The notes beneath the pieces are model-generated. The model did not search any database, had not been told where the DNA came from, and saw only the letters and a list, made by a program, of their open reading frames with translations. Shown here in pieces: positions 29,108-39,220 of a DNA stretch of 64,000 nt. Position 1 is the first letter of the stretch; every line of letters begins with the position of its first letter. Location: contig NC_011898.1 in assembly GCF_000022065.1 (NCBI RefSeq), positions 1,758,001-1,822,000 on the forward strand. The letters are read 5' to 3'. This DNA comes from Ruminiclostridium cellulolyticum H10. GTDB lineage: Bacteria > Bacillota > Clostridia > Acetivibrionales > DSM-1351. The translations under genes were made by a program, and so were the position numbers.

Positions 29108-30382
29108 ATGGATAGAAGATTAAAAGTATCATTGACGGGGATACTCACCGTGATTATTGGGGTTCTGCTATCGGTACCTAACATCATGAATTATTTCAAA
29201 ACCCTGTTAAGAGGCTTTGATGCTAAATTCGGTCTGCTTAATGCAGTGCTGACGGCAGTTGGGCTTACATTGTTTCTTTTTGGTTTATTTATAATATCAG
29301 CCGGATTAAGGAAGCTATCCTTCTGGCTGACCATCCTTATTGTTTTTGTATTTATTTTCACTGTTGGGGCCGTTATTACTTTTAGAAATACGGTTTCCAC
29401 GGATGTATCAGAGACAGTAACGGAGGAAATCAAAATAAAGGCTGATTCCGAAGGTGCAAAGATGATTGATATACCTATGGGTTCAGATACTAAGACTATT
29501 GCAGGCATACTCACAAATGAGGGCATTATCAACAAACCGCAGATTTTCACAGTTGTATCAAAAATAAACGGTTTTGATGGAAAGTATCAGGCTGGCACAC
29601 ATATTTTGAAGCCGGGTCTGGAATTCAATTCTATTATGACAATTCTTACAGGGAAGCCTGAAAGCAAAAAGGTTACAATACCTGAGGGCTTGAGCTACAG
29701 ACAGATTGTCAATACGTTTGTTAAAAAAGAACTTGCAACCACAGACAAGTTTGATTATGCAATGAAGTATGAAAAATACGATTACGATTTTGTGAAAAAC
29801 ATGAAAAGTAGTAACAATCGTGAATTTCAGCTAGAAGGATATTTATTTCCCGATACATACGAATTTGCCATGAATGCCAGTGAAAAGACAATAGTAAGTA
29901 TAATGCTTGAAAACTTTAATAACAAGATAACAAAAGAGCATTATAAACGTGCCAAGGAATTAGGTATGTCGATGGACGAAATTATTACTCTTGCTTCCAT
30001 TATTGAAAGAGAGGCAAATAATACTAAGGACAGAAGGCTGGTATCGGCAGTATTCCATAGACGTTTAAAAAGCAGGGATTTGAATAGGTTGCAGTCCTGT
30101 GCTACCATACAGTATGTTTTTCTAAATAAAGAAGGAAAAGTGCATGAAAAGCTTACTTACGAGGATACTAAAATTATAAGTCCATATAATACGTATATTC
30201 ATCCGGGTCTTCCACCGGGACCAATCTGTTCACCGGGCATGGATTCCATAAACGCAGCATTATACCCCGATGAAGATACAGACTACATGTTCTTTATCGC
30301 AGGGCCGGAAGGTTCTACTAAGTTCTCCAAGACATATCAGGAGCATTTAAAGGCAATGAAGCAATATGGATTGGCAAAATAA
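29108..30382 (+). CDS. mltG: Endolytic murein transglycosylase MltG (YceG-like)
   Basis: MltG cleaves nascent peptidoglycan and limits glycan chain length. The 424-residue protein has three hydrophobic N-terminal segments (about residues 7-100), more than the usual single helix. The YceG domain follows, with IPEGLSYRQIVNTF, LEGYLFPDTYEF, the catalytic-Glu segment TLASIIEREANN and YNTYIHPGLPPGPICSPG. It begins the mltG-trmR-trhP cluster that is also seen in Bacillus (yrrL-yrrM-yrrN/O). Confidence 0.93.
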   Translation: MDRRLKVSLTGILTVIIGVLLSVPNIMNYFKTLLRGFDAKFGLLNAVLTAVGLTLFLFGLFIISAGLRKLSFWLTILIVFVFIFTVGAVITFRNTVSTDVSETVTEEIKIKADSEGAKMIDIPMGSDTKTIAGILTNEGIINKPQIFTVVSKINGFDGKYQAGTHILKPGLEFNSIMTILTGKPESKKVTIPEGLSYRQIVNTFVKKELATTDKFDYAMKYEKYDYDFVKNMKSSNNREFQLEGYLFPDTYEFAMNASEKTIVSIMLENFNNKITKEHYKRAKELGMSMDEIITLASIIEREANNTKDRRLVSAVFHRRLKSRDLNRLQSCATIQYVFLNKEGKVHEKLTYEDTKIISPYNTYIHPGLPPGPICSPGMDSINAALYPDEDTDYMFFIAGPEGSTKFSKTYQEHLKAMKQYGLAK

Positions 30383-30426
30383 TTACACAAAAATTAATTA
30401 GGCTGGCTTAAACGCCAGAAATGTAT

Positions 30427-30460
30427 AAAATAAAGATGGCTGCAGCCATCTTTATTTTAT
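30427..30460 (+). terminator. Perfect palindromic terminator between mltG and trmR
   Basis: A 32-base perfect palindrome (arms AAAATAAAGATGGCTG and complement) with T-rich exit. It lies inside the longest in-frame extension of the next gene, which argues for the later trmR start. Confidence 0.75.
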
Positions 30461-30486
30461 ACGTTGTAACTGATTGGAGCAATGAA

Positions 30487-31128
30487 ATGATTAATTATGA
30501 ATACATTACTCAATATATAAGAGAGACTATTAAACCTAGTACAGGCCTTTTAGCGGAGCTTGAAGAATATGCTTTAAAAAATCATGTTCCAATAATTCAG
30601 CCTGAGGTTGCAGCACTTTTGAAGGTTATTGGAAGTATGAAGCGGCCCGCAAGAATTCTGGAGGTTGGGACAGCCATAGGATATTCTTCTATATTGTTTT
30701 CGGGATTTATGCAGCAAAAGGGTATAATAGATACCATAGAGCGAAATGAAGAAATGATTGAGCTGGCCAGAAAAAACATAAAGCGTGCCGGACTTCAGGG
30801 TAATATAAATGTTATTGCAGGAGATGCTTCAGAGGTTCTGGCCTGCCTTGACAAAAGCTATGATATGATTTTCATTGATGCAGCCAAGGGACAGTATGGG
30901 GAGTTTTTTGAACATTGCAAGAGAATGCTTGCCTCAGGCGGTATTCTTGTTTCAGACAATGTTCTGTACAAGGGTATGACTGCAAGTGATGACCTTGTGG
31001 TAAGAAGAAAGAGAACTATAGTTAACAGAATGAGAAGCTTCCTGAAAGAACTTTGCGAGGATGAGTCATTTGAGACAGGTATTATCCCTATAGGAGATGG
31101 AGTAGCACTAAGCTATAAGAAACAGTAA
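30487..31128 (+). CDS. trmR: tRNA 5-hydroxyuridine methyltransferase (O-methyltransferase)
   Basis: The 213-residue SAM-dependent methyltransferase contains ILEVGTAIGYSSILF (SAM motif I), DTIERNEEMIELARKNI, MIFIDAAKGQYGEFF and LVSDNVLYKGMT, a class I fold of the COMT-like group. In Bacillus the orthologue YrrM (TrmR) methylates 5-hydroxyuridine at tRNA position 34 to 5-methoxyuridine. The adjacent U32 peptidase-like gene, which makes the hydroxyuridine, supports this assignment. The start at 30487 follows GGAG; the earlier in-frame ATG lies in the mltG terminator. Confidence 0.85.
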   Translation: MINYEYITQYIRETIKPSTGLLAELEEYALKNHVPIIQPEVAALLKVIGSMKRPARILEVGTAIGYSSILFSGFMQQKGIIDTIERNEEMIELARKNIKRAGLQGNINVIAGDASEVLACLDKSYDMIFIDAAKGQYGEFFEHCKRMLASGGILVSDNVLYKGMTASDDLVVRRKRTIVNRMRSFLKELCEDESFETGIIPIGDGVALSYKKQ

Positions 31129-31154
31129 AAGAAAAAAATGTTGCGGGAGGACTT

Positions 31155-32375
31155 ATGAAAAAGGTTGAGCTTCTGGCTCCGGCCGGAAATCTTGAAAAAC
31201 TAAAAATGGCAATTATGTATGGTGCAGACGCAGTATATATTGGAGGACAAAAATTCGGCTTAAGGGCGTCTGCTGATAATTTCTCACTTGAGGACATAAA
31301 GGCGGGACTTGTATTTGCACACGATCGGGAGTGTAAGGTCTATGTGACCGTTAACATAATTCCTCATAATGAAGATCTTGTGGGATTGCCCGAATATATT
31401 AGACAGCTTGATGAACTGGGAGTGGATGCTCTTATAGTATCTGACCCCGGAATTTTTGATATTGTACGTGAAAACGCTCCTGATATGGAAATACATGTGA
31501 GTACTCAGGCTAATAATACAAATTATGCAAGTGCAATGTTCTGGTACAGGCATGGTGCCAAGCGAATTGTTACTGCTAGGGAGCTTTCTCTTATAGAAAT
31601 AAGTGAAATTAAGGAAAAAATCCCGGATGACTTGGATTTAGAGGCCTTTATCCATGGTGCGATGTGTATTTCATATTCGGGAAGGTGCCTGCTCAGCAAT
31701 TACATGGCAGGAAGAGATTCAAACAGAGGAGCCTGTTCCCATCCGTGCAGATGGAAGTACCATCTGGTTGAAGAAAAGCGTCCAGGAGAGTACTACCCTG
31801 TTTATGAGGATGAAAAGGGGACATATATATACAATTCAAAGGATTTATGCACCATTGAGTATATCCCCGAACTTGTGAAAGCAGGTATCTACAGTTTTAA
31901 AATAGAGGGCAGGATGAAAAGCTCCTTTTACGTAGCCACCGTTGTAAGTGCCTATAGACAGGCTATCGATGCATATATGGCCGATCCTGAAAACTACAGG
32001 TTTGACCCGGAATGGTTAAAAGAGTTGTCAAAGGCAAGTCACAGGGAGTATACAACGGGATTTTATTTTAATAAAACTAGCGGTGCCGATCAGATATACA
32101 ATACAAGCTCCTATATCAGAGAATATGACTTTGTGGGCGTGGTTCTGGAGTATGACAAAGAAACTGGTATTGCTAAGATTGAGCAGAGAAACCGTATGAT
32201 TGTGGGAGATGAAATAGAGGTGGTAAGCCCCCGTAAAGGCTATTTTACCCAAACTATTAAAGAGATGAAGAATGAGGATGGAGAAAGCATCAGAACTGCA
32301 CCTCATGCACAGATGATCGTATATATGCCTATGGATCAGGAAGTGGGGCCTTATAGTATTTTGAGAAGGAAGTAG
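31155..32375 (+). CDS. trhP: Peptidase U32-like tRNA hydroxylation protein
   Basis: The 406-residue protein has ELLAPAGNLEKLKMAIMYGADAVYIGG split across the start. The U32 signature EAFIHGAMCISYSGRCLLSNY and Cys residues for an iron-sulfur cluster follow (GAMCISYSGRC, GACSHPCRW), with a C-terminal FIIa-like barrel. Members once called collagenases include TrhP, which installs 5-hydroxyuridine in tRNA using prephenate. Bacillus has two such genes, yrrN and yrrO, next to yrrM; only one is present here, 26 bases after trmR. GGGAGG precedes the ATG. Confidence 0.85.
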   Translation: MKKVELLAPAGNLEKLKMAIMYGADAVYIGGQKFGLRASADNFSLEDIKAGLVFAHDRECKVYVTVNIIPHNEDLVGLPEYIRQLDELGVDALIVSDPGIFDIVRENAPDMEIHVSTQANNTNYASAMFWYRHGAKRIVTARELSLIEISEIKEKIPDDLDLEAFIHGAMCISYSGRCLLSNYMAGRDSNRGACSHPCRWKYHLVEEKRPGEYYPVYEDEKGTYIYNSKDLCTIEYIPELVKAGIYSFKIEGRMKSSFYVATVVSAYRQAIDAYMADPENYRFDPEWLKELSKASHREYTTGFYFNKTSGADQIYNTSSYIREYDFVGVVLEYDKETGIAKIEQRNRMIVGDEIEVVSPRKGYFTQTIKEMKNEDGESIRTAPHAQMIVYMPMDQEVGPYSILRRK

Positions 32376-32380
32376 AAAAT

Positions 32381-32423
32381 AAAAAAACAGGTGTATTTTT
32401 GTAAATTGATACACCTGTTTTTT
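32381..32423. terminator. Bidirectional terminator after trhP
   Basis: ACAGGTGTAT pairs with ATACACCTGT, with an A-tract before and T-tract after, serving trhP and the convergent secreted-protein gene. Confidence 0.85.
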
Positions 32424-32441
32424 GATATAATATATCCTATC

Positions 32442-33425
32442 TTAGTTACCCGCTACATAGCAGGTCTTTGTAATTGTACCTGTATATGTTCCTTTACCTT
32501 TTATGGTAACAGTGGTCTTTCCGGCAGAAATTCGTCCCACTGAAACAGTATAGTCAATTCCCTTGGTGAGACGAACTTTTCCATTAAACAAATAAACATC
32601 CTGTGTTGCTTTGTTAAACACAGAATCCATTGCCAAATACTTAATATCCGATGAGCCGCTTTTTACTGTTAATGTATATGTTCCGGCGTATTTGACTATA
32701 TCAAAAGACGGTTCTACTGCAGAATATATTACACTGTACTTTTGTCCTTTGACAGTATTAATTGTATACGTCTTAGGAGTTGCATCATAGATAAATTCAC
32801 TTAATAAGGATTGGCCATCTTCATCAAAAACCTTAATATTTGCTCTATTATCTTTGTATTTAAGTGACGCTGAAATGGTTGTTTTTGAAGAACCTGCGGA
32901 AAAGGTGTATGTATCTGCATCGTTAACACACTCAAACTTGCCGTTGGCTTTTATTCCGCTGAATAATGATACAGCGTTCTCCTCATTGTCTGATATATCA
33001 TCCTTTATTTCGTCAACATATACAGTATAGTCAGTGTTTTCTGCAAAATTAATTCTTACATAATATGTAGTATTTGGATCAAGTTTAATATGATTGAAAT
33101 TGTCCACTCCATCGTTTATACCTTTTTCGAATAGCTCTTCTCCCTCTTCGTTGTAAAGGTACATATGTGGCCCGTAGTTGCTTTCATCCTTATAGATGCA
33201 TCCTATTCTGTACCAAGGCTCTTTTGTTGAGCTTGTAGTAAATTTGAACCACGTAACAGAATCATCGGCTACTGAGCTTTTTAGTTTTTCACCAATAGTA
33301 ATTAACTGCGAGTTGTCAATATCACCTTCTGTCAAGGCATTCACACTTACCGGAGTTACTGCAAGCAGAGTGCTAACAACTGCTAACAATGTAATACCGG
33401 ATAATACTTTTTTAAATAATTTCAT
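32442..33425 (-). CDS. Secreted protein with pre-peptidase-like domains
   Basis: The 327-residue protein has a clear signal peptide (KKVLSGITLLAVVSTLLAVTPVSVNA). Two beta-sandwich segments resemble pre-peptidase C-terminal domains: WFKFTT...YYVRINFAENTDYTVYV and YTFSAGSSKTTIS...YTINTVKGQKYSVIY. The C-terminal beta domain ends RLTKGIDYTVSVGRISAGKTTVTIKG split with GKGTYTGTI, of a type common at the end of clostridial surface proteins. No catalytic domain is present. Likely role is adhesion or carbohydrate/protein binding, by inference. GGGGGT lies just upstream of the ATG. Confidence 0.75.
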   Translation of the reverse strand: MKLFKKVLSGITLLAVVSTLLAVTPVSVNALTEGDIDNSQLITIGEKLKSSVADDSVTWFKFTTSSTKEPWYRIGCIYKDESNYGPHMYLYNEEGEELFEKGINDGVDNFNHIKLDPNTTYYVRINFAENTDYTVYVDEIKDDISDNEENAVSLFSGIKANGKFECVNDADTYTFSAGSSKTTISASLKYKDNRANIKVFDEDGQSLLSEFIYDATPKTYTINTVKGQKYSVIYSAVEPSFDIVKYAGTYTLTVKSGSSDIKYLAMDSVFNKATQDVYLFNGKVRLTKGIDYTVSVGRISAGKTTVTIKGKGTYTGTITKTCYVAGN

Positions 33426-33577
33426 GAAATACCCCCTGTTGAGTTTGTTTTTTATTAATATATGTTTATATAAATATAATTCATAGAAATATTAACATAT
33501 AATGTTTAATTATACAAGATTTAACAATTACCTATCAGAACTAAGGGTATATATGGAATTATTCTGATAAAATGTAA

Positions 33578-33606
33578 TTGAATTACAACATAGCTTATTT
33601 TATAAT
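33578..33606 (+). promoter_or_regulatory. Sigma-A promoter for the cas operon
   Basis: TTGAAT, 17 bases, then a perfect TATAAT, 44 bases before the cas3 ATG. It gives a leader of about 38 bases. The 225-base gap between the divergent secreted-protein gene and cas3 otherwise holds only AT-rich sequence. Confidence 0.75.
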
Positions 33607-33650
33607 AAAGGCAAGTAATATATATCCAAACTTTGTAAAAGGAGTAAGCT

Positions 33651-35837
33651 ATGTTCGCTGCACATATAAGAGAAGACGGGACAAAACAAAGTGTAAAAGA
33701 GCATCTTCTAAATACAGCTGTTAAAGCAAGAGATTTTGCCCATCCTTTCAACGGAGATGATTACGCTTATACAGCTGCATTACTGCATGATATAGGAAAA
33801 TACTCTAATGAATTTCAAAATAGAATTCTGAAAGGTGGCAAAAAGTGTGATCATTCAACTGCCGGTGCAAAGGAAATTGTAAAGATTAATAAATCAGGCA
33901 GACTTATAGCATATTGCATTGCCGGACACCATTCAGGATTACCTAACTACGGTTCGGTTTCAGATGTTGGGATTGAAGGTACTTTAAATGCAAGACTCAA
34001 TAAAGTGGCTATTCCACGCTACGATAGGTTTTTTGATGAAATAGAAACAATAAATCTTCCTGTTATGCCTAATATTAAACTTACCAAAAATACAAATATT
34101 GGGTTTATACTTTCATTTTACATAAGATTTATATATTCCTGTTTGGTGGATGCTGATTTCCTTGATACAGAAGTGTTTATGAGTAATAACTCGGTTGACA
34201 GAACTGCAAATTATGACTTCTATTTATTCCGTAAGAAATTAAATAAAAAATTAAGCAGTTTTAAAACTGATACTATGATTAATAGATACCGTAAAAAAAT
34301 ATTAGATGCTTGTATAGAAAAAGCAAAACTTAAAAGAAATCTGTTTAATCTTACCGTACCAACGGGAGGAGGCAAAACCTTAAGCTCTCTTGCTTTTGCC
34401 GTAAATCACCTTATTAAAAATTCTATGGATAGGATTATATATGTAATTCCATACACAAGTATAATTGAACAGACAGCCAGAGAATTCAAGAATATTTTTG
34501 GAGAAGAAAATGTACTTGAGCATCATTCCAATTTCGATTTTGATGACGATGAAAACAGTATAAAAAACAAAATGAGGCTAAGTTCTGAAAATTGGGACAT
34601 GCCATTTCTTGTAACTACAAATGTACAATTCTTTGAATCGCTTTTTTCTCATAAATCATCCCGCTGTCGAAAACTACATAATATAGCCAACAGCATAATT
34701 ATATTTGATGAAGTGCAGATACTTCCAATCGATTATTTAAAGCCATGCATAGAAGCTATTAAGCAATTAGTTCTAAATTTCAATTCAACCGTAGTTATGT
34801 GCAGTGCTACACAACCCCCATTTGATAAGCTTTTTGGCGAATTAGAGCCAATTGAAATATGTGATAATCATGCTGAACTTTATAATGCTTTTAAAAGAAC
34901 AAATGTAAAAACCCATGGTGTGATTAATAGCAGTAACCTTGCAAAAGAAATGAATAACATAGAACAGGTTCTTTGCATTGTAAATACCAGAAAACATGCA
35001 TTAAAGATATTTTCCATGCTTGAAGAACAAGGAAGCTATCACCTGTCTACGCTTATGTGTCCTGTACATAGAAAAGAAGTCATAAATACCATAAAAGAAA
35101 GGTTGCGGGAAGGATTAACTTGTCGGGTTTGTTCCACAAGATTAATAGAAGCAGGGGTTGACGTCGATTTCCCGCTGGTTTATAGGGCAATGTCAGGACT
35201 TGACAGTATTGTACAGTCGGCCGGGAGATGCAACAGGGAAGGTAAACTTATGGCGGAAGAAAAACTTGTCTATGGTGAAGTACATGTATTTTACCCAGAA
35301 GACGAGTTTGTTCAACACCAGCCTGAAGCATTTAAACGTCCAACTATGGTTACAGAGAGTATAATGCGGAATTTCGACGATATAACTTCACCAAGAGCTA
35401 TTTGTACATATTTTGAGGAGTTATTTGAAATCACAGGCGATGGTTTGGATTTTAAAAAAATATTGGAAAGGCTGGAAAGTGACGTAACAAATTTCAATTT
35501 CAGCTTTCAGGACATTTCACGTGATTTTAAGCTGATTGAGGATACTGCAATTCCTGTAATCATTCCATATGATGATAAAGCTTGCACACTCATTGAAAAG
35601 TTAAAATATTCTGATTATAAATCCGGTATTCTACGTTCACTTCAGGGATATACAGTTACCATATATAAAAATGAATATGACAATCTGTTTGGAATGGGAG
35701 CACTTGATTTTATTACAAATGGTGAAATTAATAATAAAGATATAGCCATTTTGAAAAGAGATTCATTCAATCATTTATACGATAAAAATACAGGATTGAA
35801 AGTAACAGAAGAAACAGGAATTGCAATTTACATTTAA
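33651..35837 (+). CDS. cas3: CRISPR-associated helicase-nuclease Cas3 (type I-C)
   Basis: Cas3 is recruited to target DNA by Cascade and degrades it. The 728-residue protein has an N-terminal HD nuclease domain with His46-Asp47 in LLHDIGKYS and GHHSG further on. The SF2 helicase carries Walker A VPTGGGKTLSS, DEVQ as motif II (IIFDEVQILP), SAT in MCSATQPP and the motif VI region AGRCNREG. HD and helicase are fused, as usual for type I-C. AAGGAG precedes the ATG. It is first in the operon and uninterrupted. Confidence 0.95.
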   Translation: MFAAHIREDGTKQSVKEHLLNTAVKARDFAHPFNGDDYAYTAALLHDIGKYSNEFQNRILKGGKKCDHSTAGAKEIVKINKSGRLIAYCIAGHHSGLPNYGSVSDVGIEGTLNARLNKVAIPRYDRFFDEIETINLPVMPNIKLTKNTNIGFILSFYIRFIYSCLVDADFLDTEVFMSNNSVDRTANYDFYLFRKKLNKKLSSFKTDTMINRYRKKILDACIEKAKLKRNLFNLTVPTGGGKTLSSLAFAVNHLIKNSMDRIIYVIPYTSIIEQTAREFKNIFGEENVLEHHSNFDFDDDENSIKNKMRLSSENWDMPFLVTTNVQFFESLFSHKSSRCRKLHNIANSIIIFDEVQILPIDYLKPCIEAIKQLVLNFNSTVVMCSATQPPFDKLFGELEPIEICDNHAELYNAFKRTNVKTHGVINSSNLAKEMNNIEQVLCIVNTRKHALKIFSMLEEQGSYHLSTLMCPVHRKEVINTIKERLREGLTCRVCSTRLIEAGVDVDFPLVYRAMSGLDSIVQSAGRCNREGKLMAEEKLVYGEVHVFYPEDEFVQHQPEAFKRPTMVTESIMRNFDDITSPRAICTYFEELFEITGDGLDFKKILERLESDVTNFNFSFQDISRDFKLIEDTAIPVIIPYDDKACTLIEKLKYSDYKSGILRSLQGYTVTIYKNEYDNLFGMGALDFITNGEINNKDIAILKRDSFNHLYDKNTGLKVTEETGIAIYI

Positions 35838-35849
35838 GGAGGTTTAAAA

Positions 35850-36506
35850 ATGGGTTTTGGTATTAAATTAGAGGTCTGGGGAGAATATGCTTTATTTACA
35901 AGACCTGAAATGAAAGTTGAACGTGTAAGCTATGATGTAATTACTCCATCTGCTGCCAGGGGAATAATAGAGGCAATTTACTGGAAACGGGCAATAAAGT
36001 GGGTAATTGACAAAATCCACGTTTGCAACAAGATTCAGTTTACAAATATCAGAAGAAATGAGGTGAGTATAAAAATAGCAAAATCAAATGCAAAGGCCCT
36101 TATGGACGGGACGAAAACTAATGACTATATAAATACAAATGAACAAAGACAGCAAAGGGCTTCTTTGGTATTAAAGGATGTACGTTATGTAATAGAAGCT
36201 CATTTTGAGTTGACAGATAAGGCAGGTGGCGATGACACTGTTGAAAAGCATTACAACATAGCGTTAAGAAGAATGAGACAAGGACAATGCTATCATACGC
36301 CATGTTTCGGCTGTAGGGAGTTTCCTGCTAAATTCAGACTGGTTGAAGATGATAGTATTAAGACTCATTATTCAGGAGAGCAGGATTTAGGATTTATGTT
36401 GTATGATATGAATTTTAGTGACTCCGATAATATTCATCCTATCTTTTTTAGGGCAAAAATGGCTGATGGTGTTATTGATTTAAAAAATATAGCTAAAGTG
36501 GGGTGA
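35850..36506 (+). CDS. cas5c: Cas5c, Cascade subunit and crRNA-processing nuclease
   Basis: The 218-residue RAMP protein starts GFGIKLEVWGEYALFTRPEMKVERVSYDV. It then reads TPSAARGIIEAIYWK, a clear type I-C Cas5 (Cas5d) pattern. In this subtype Cas5 replaces Cas6 and cuts pre-crRNA at the repeat hairpin, and no cas6 is present here. MRQGQCYHTPCFGCREFPAKF near residue 150 is also typical. AAGGAGG precedes the ATG, 12 bases after cas3. Confidence 0.95.
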   Translation: MGFGIKLEVWGEYALFTRPEMKVERVSYDVITPSAARGIIEAIYWKRAIKWVIDKIHVCNKIQFTNIRRNEVSIKIAKSNAKALMDGTKTNDYINTNEQRQQRASLVLKDVRYVIEAHFELTDKAGGDDTVEKHYNIALRRMRQGQCYHTPCFGCREFPAKFRLVEDDSIKTHYSGEQDLGFMLYDMNFSDSDNIHPIFFRAKMADGVIDLKNIAKVG

Positions 36507-37745
36507 TAAATTGATTATACAGTCGTTAGTAAGGTACTACGAGATTTTGGCAGAGGATGAAAACAGTGATATACCGAGACGGGGTTACAGCCGGACAGGC
36601 GTATCCTATGCTTTAAATATTTCAAAGGATGGGGAACTGTTAGGTGTGATACCTTTGAAAATACCAAGTGAAAGCGGTAAGAAGATGGTACCTCAGCGTG
36701 TGACAGTACCAGAACAGGAAAAGAGGGCTGTTGGAATAAAATCAAACTTTCTATGCGAAAATTCAAGCTACTCATTAGGAATTGATAACAATGGCAAGCC
36801 TGATAGAACCAAGAAATGCTTTGAAGCATTTAAAGAATTACACAATATAATACTTGAAGAAGTTGAATGTGCTGAAGCGAAAGCCTTCTTAAATTATGTT
36901 AACAAATGGGATATGGATAATGCTTCAAACCATATTGCATTAAAGGACTGTCTCGAGGATATTACCGCTGGAGCAAACATCGTTTTCAGACTGGATGGTG
37001 CTGGATATATTCACCAGAACAAGGAAATTCAAAAGGCATGGGAAGTATACAAGTCCAATTCTGAAAGCTCCAAAAGGATGCAATGTTTGGATTGTGGTGA
37101 AAATGCAAATGTTGCTAGGCTCCATCCTAATATAAAAGGTGTTCGAGGTGCTCAAAGTGTCGGAGCTGCTATAGTTTCGTTCAACGCAAAGGCGTATGAG
37201 TCGTACGGAAGGGAAGACGAACAAGGTTTGAATGCTCCCGTAAGTGAATATGCTACTTTTGCCTATACTACTGTTTTAAATAGTATGATTGCAGATAACG
37301 CACATAAACAATACCTTGGAGACACTACAGTTGTGTTTTGGGCGGAGAGTCCTCAAAAGTTTTATCAGGACATTGCTTCTTTGTTTATTGACCCAGGTGA
37401 ACTGGAAGTCGGTGAGAACTTGAAATATGCAAGGGATATGGGTGCAGTAAAGGAAGTAAAAGCAATTTTTGCGAAAATTTCTACTGGAGCAGCTATAGGT
37501 GATTTTTTAGGTGCTTTTGATAAAAATATAAAATTTTACATACTTGGACTTGCTCCTAATGCTGCCAGATTGTCTGTTCGATTTTTTATTGTTGATAGCT
37601 TTGGAGATTTTGTACGTAAAGTGTCACAGCATTATGAGGATTTACGTATAGAGAAACAATTTGAAAGTGATAAAGATATATTTTCGCTATGGAGATTATT
37701 GAATGAGACAGTTTCTCCTAAGTCAAATGATAAAGCTGCATCTCC

Positions 37746-39038
37746 TGTCCTGAACGGTACTTGGGTTGACACTCCTCTGGGAAATATTAAGTTTTGTTTA
37801 TTCGGCACTTCCAATATGGAGGTGCCTTTCTATGTCAAACCGGCGCCTGGTCTGATATCTTTTTTGCCCTCATCGCCGGGCGGGCTAGACCCTACAAATT
37901 AACTCGCAGGATCATTCAGGAGCTTCTCTCGGGCAAGAGGCAAGCTGTCAAGAAATGTCTGCATCGGCGTCTTGCCTTTACACCTTTTCCCCTGATGTGT
38001 TCGCTCTTCGTTGTATTCCAGCATATAAAAATCCAAATCCTCCTGCATTTGTTCAACTGATTTATACATTGTCCTTCGGAATGCGGGTTTATAAAATTCA
38101 TTCAGAATTGTTTGGTTAAAACGCTCGCATATACCGTTTGTTTGAGGGCTTTTAGCCTTTGTCATTGTGTGCTCAATGTCGTTCATCTGCAGAAATAACT
38201 CATACAAGTGTTTCTCAGGTGCTCCACAGTACTCCGTTCCTCTGTCTGTGAGTACTCTCATTATCGGTATCATATGATTCTCAAAGAACGGTAAGACTCT
38301 GTCATTTAATATATCTGCTGCTGTTACTGGTACCTTGGCTGTATATAATTTTGCGAATCCCACTGCCGAATAAGTATCTATGGCAGTTTGCTGATATATA
38401 CGTCCAACACCTTTGATATAGCCCACATAGAAAGTGTCCTGTGCCAGCAAATATCCCGGGTGCTGGGTATCTATCTCGTCTATGGATATATTCTTTTCCT
38501 GCTGTGCCTTTTCCAGAGCAGCGAGCTGATCTTCAGTGTAAAGTATGCCTTCCTTGGCAGCCTTTTCTTCAAGCTTTTTGAGTCTCTTGTCAAAGGTTTC
38601 TATATTATATCTCTGCCAGATTGATCTTACCCCTCCGGCTGATACAAGAACTCCTTGTTTTCTCAGTTCGTTACTTGCCCTGAGCTGCCCGTATGCCGGC
38701 TTTTCATATGCTATTCTTAATACGGCTTCCTCAGTTTCTGGAGCAACCCTGTTTTTCATACAAGGCTTTCTTCTGGTCTTGTCCTTTAATCCTTCCAGAC
38801 CATTTTCCTCGTAAGCTTTCTTAATATCATAGAAGTGCTGTCTGCTGACTCCATGAATTTTACATGCTTCACTTACGTTTTGAAGATATTCGGCCAACTC
38901 AATCAGGCTCATTTTGTTTTTAACTATACGATCTTGTGCTGTCATAATTGAAATCTCCTCCTACAATTTAATTATTGTCCAGAGGAGATATTGCCCAACA
39001 TTATTCAGATACTGTCAAGTGAAGTCAATTCTCTAGCA
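37746..39038 (-). mobile_element. IS481-family insertion sequence, complete
   Basis: A 1293-bp element between two copies of CATCTCC (37739-37745 and 39039-39045; the eighth base T also matches). The ends are TG...CA. The inner terminal parts share ACTT, then TTGACA, about 13 and 20 bases in from each end, an imperfect inverted repeat. It encodes one transposase on the minus strand, opposite to the cas operon. The intact transposase and unmutated target copies indicate a recent insertion. Confidence 0.9.
37899..38945 (-). CDS. IS481-family transposase
   Basis: The 348-residue protein has an N-terminal helix-turn-helix (MSLIELAEYLQNVSEACKIHG, SRQHFYDIKKAYEENGLEG) and a DDE integrase core. The core has D in LLAQDTFYVG, D in RVLTDRGTEYCG and E in TNGICERFNQTILNEF. 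It is full length and probably active. AGGAGG lies upstream of the ATG. Confidence 0.93.
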   Translation of the reverse strand: MTAQDRIVKNKMSLIELAEYLQNVSEACKIHGVSRQHFYDIKKAYEENGLEGLKDKTRRKPCMKNRVAPETEEAVLRIAYEKPAYGQLRASNELRKQGVLVSAGGVRSIWQRYNIETFDKRLKKLEEKAAKEGILYTEDQLAALEKAQQEKNISIDEIDTQHPGYLLAQDTFYVGYIKGVGRIYQQTAIDTYSAVGFAKLYTAKVPVTAADILNDRVLPFFENHMIPIMRVLTDRGTEYCGAPEKHLYELFLQMNDIEHTMTKAKSPQTNGICERFNQTILNEFYKPAFRRTMYKSVEQMQEDLDFYMLEYNEERTHQGKRCKGKTPMQTFLDSLPLAREKLLNDPAS

Positions 39039-39220
39039 CATCTCCTCTACTTACAGGAGCTGTTCTCAGGTCTATTTTAACAGGTGTACACTATCCAGCT
39101 GCTTTATTTAATTCAATAATGATAAGGATTCGTGCTGAACGTGACATTAACTATTATAAGGCAGCTATTATTAAAGCGTTTCTTTTAAGAAATTCAAATA
39201 AATTCAGGGAGGTTTTGACA

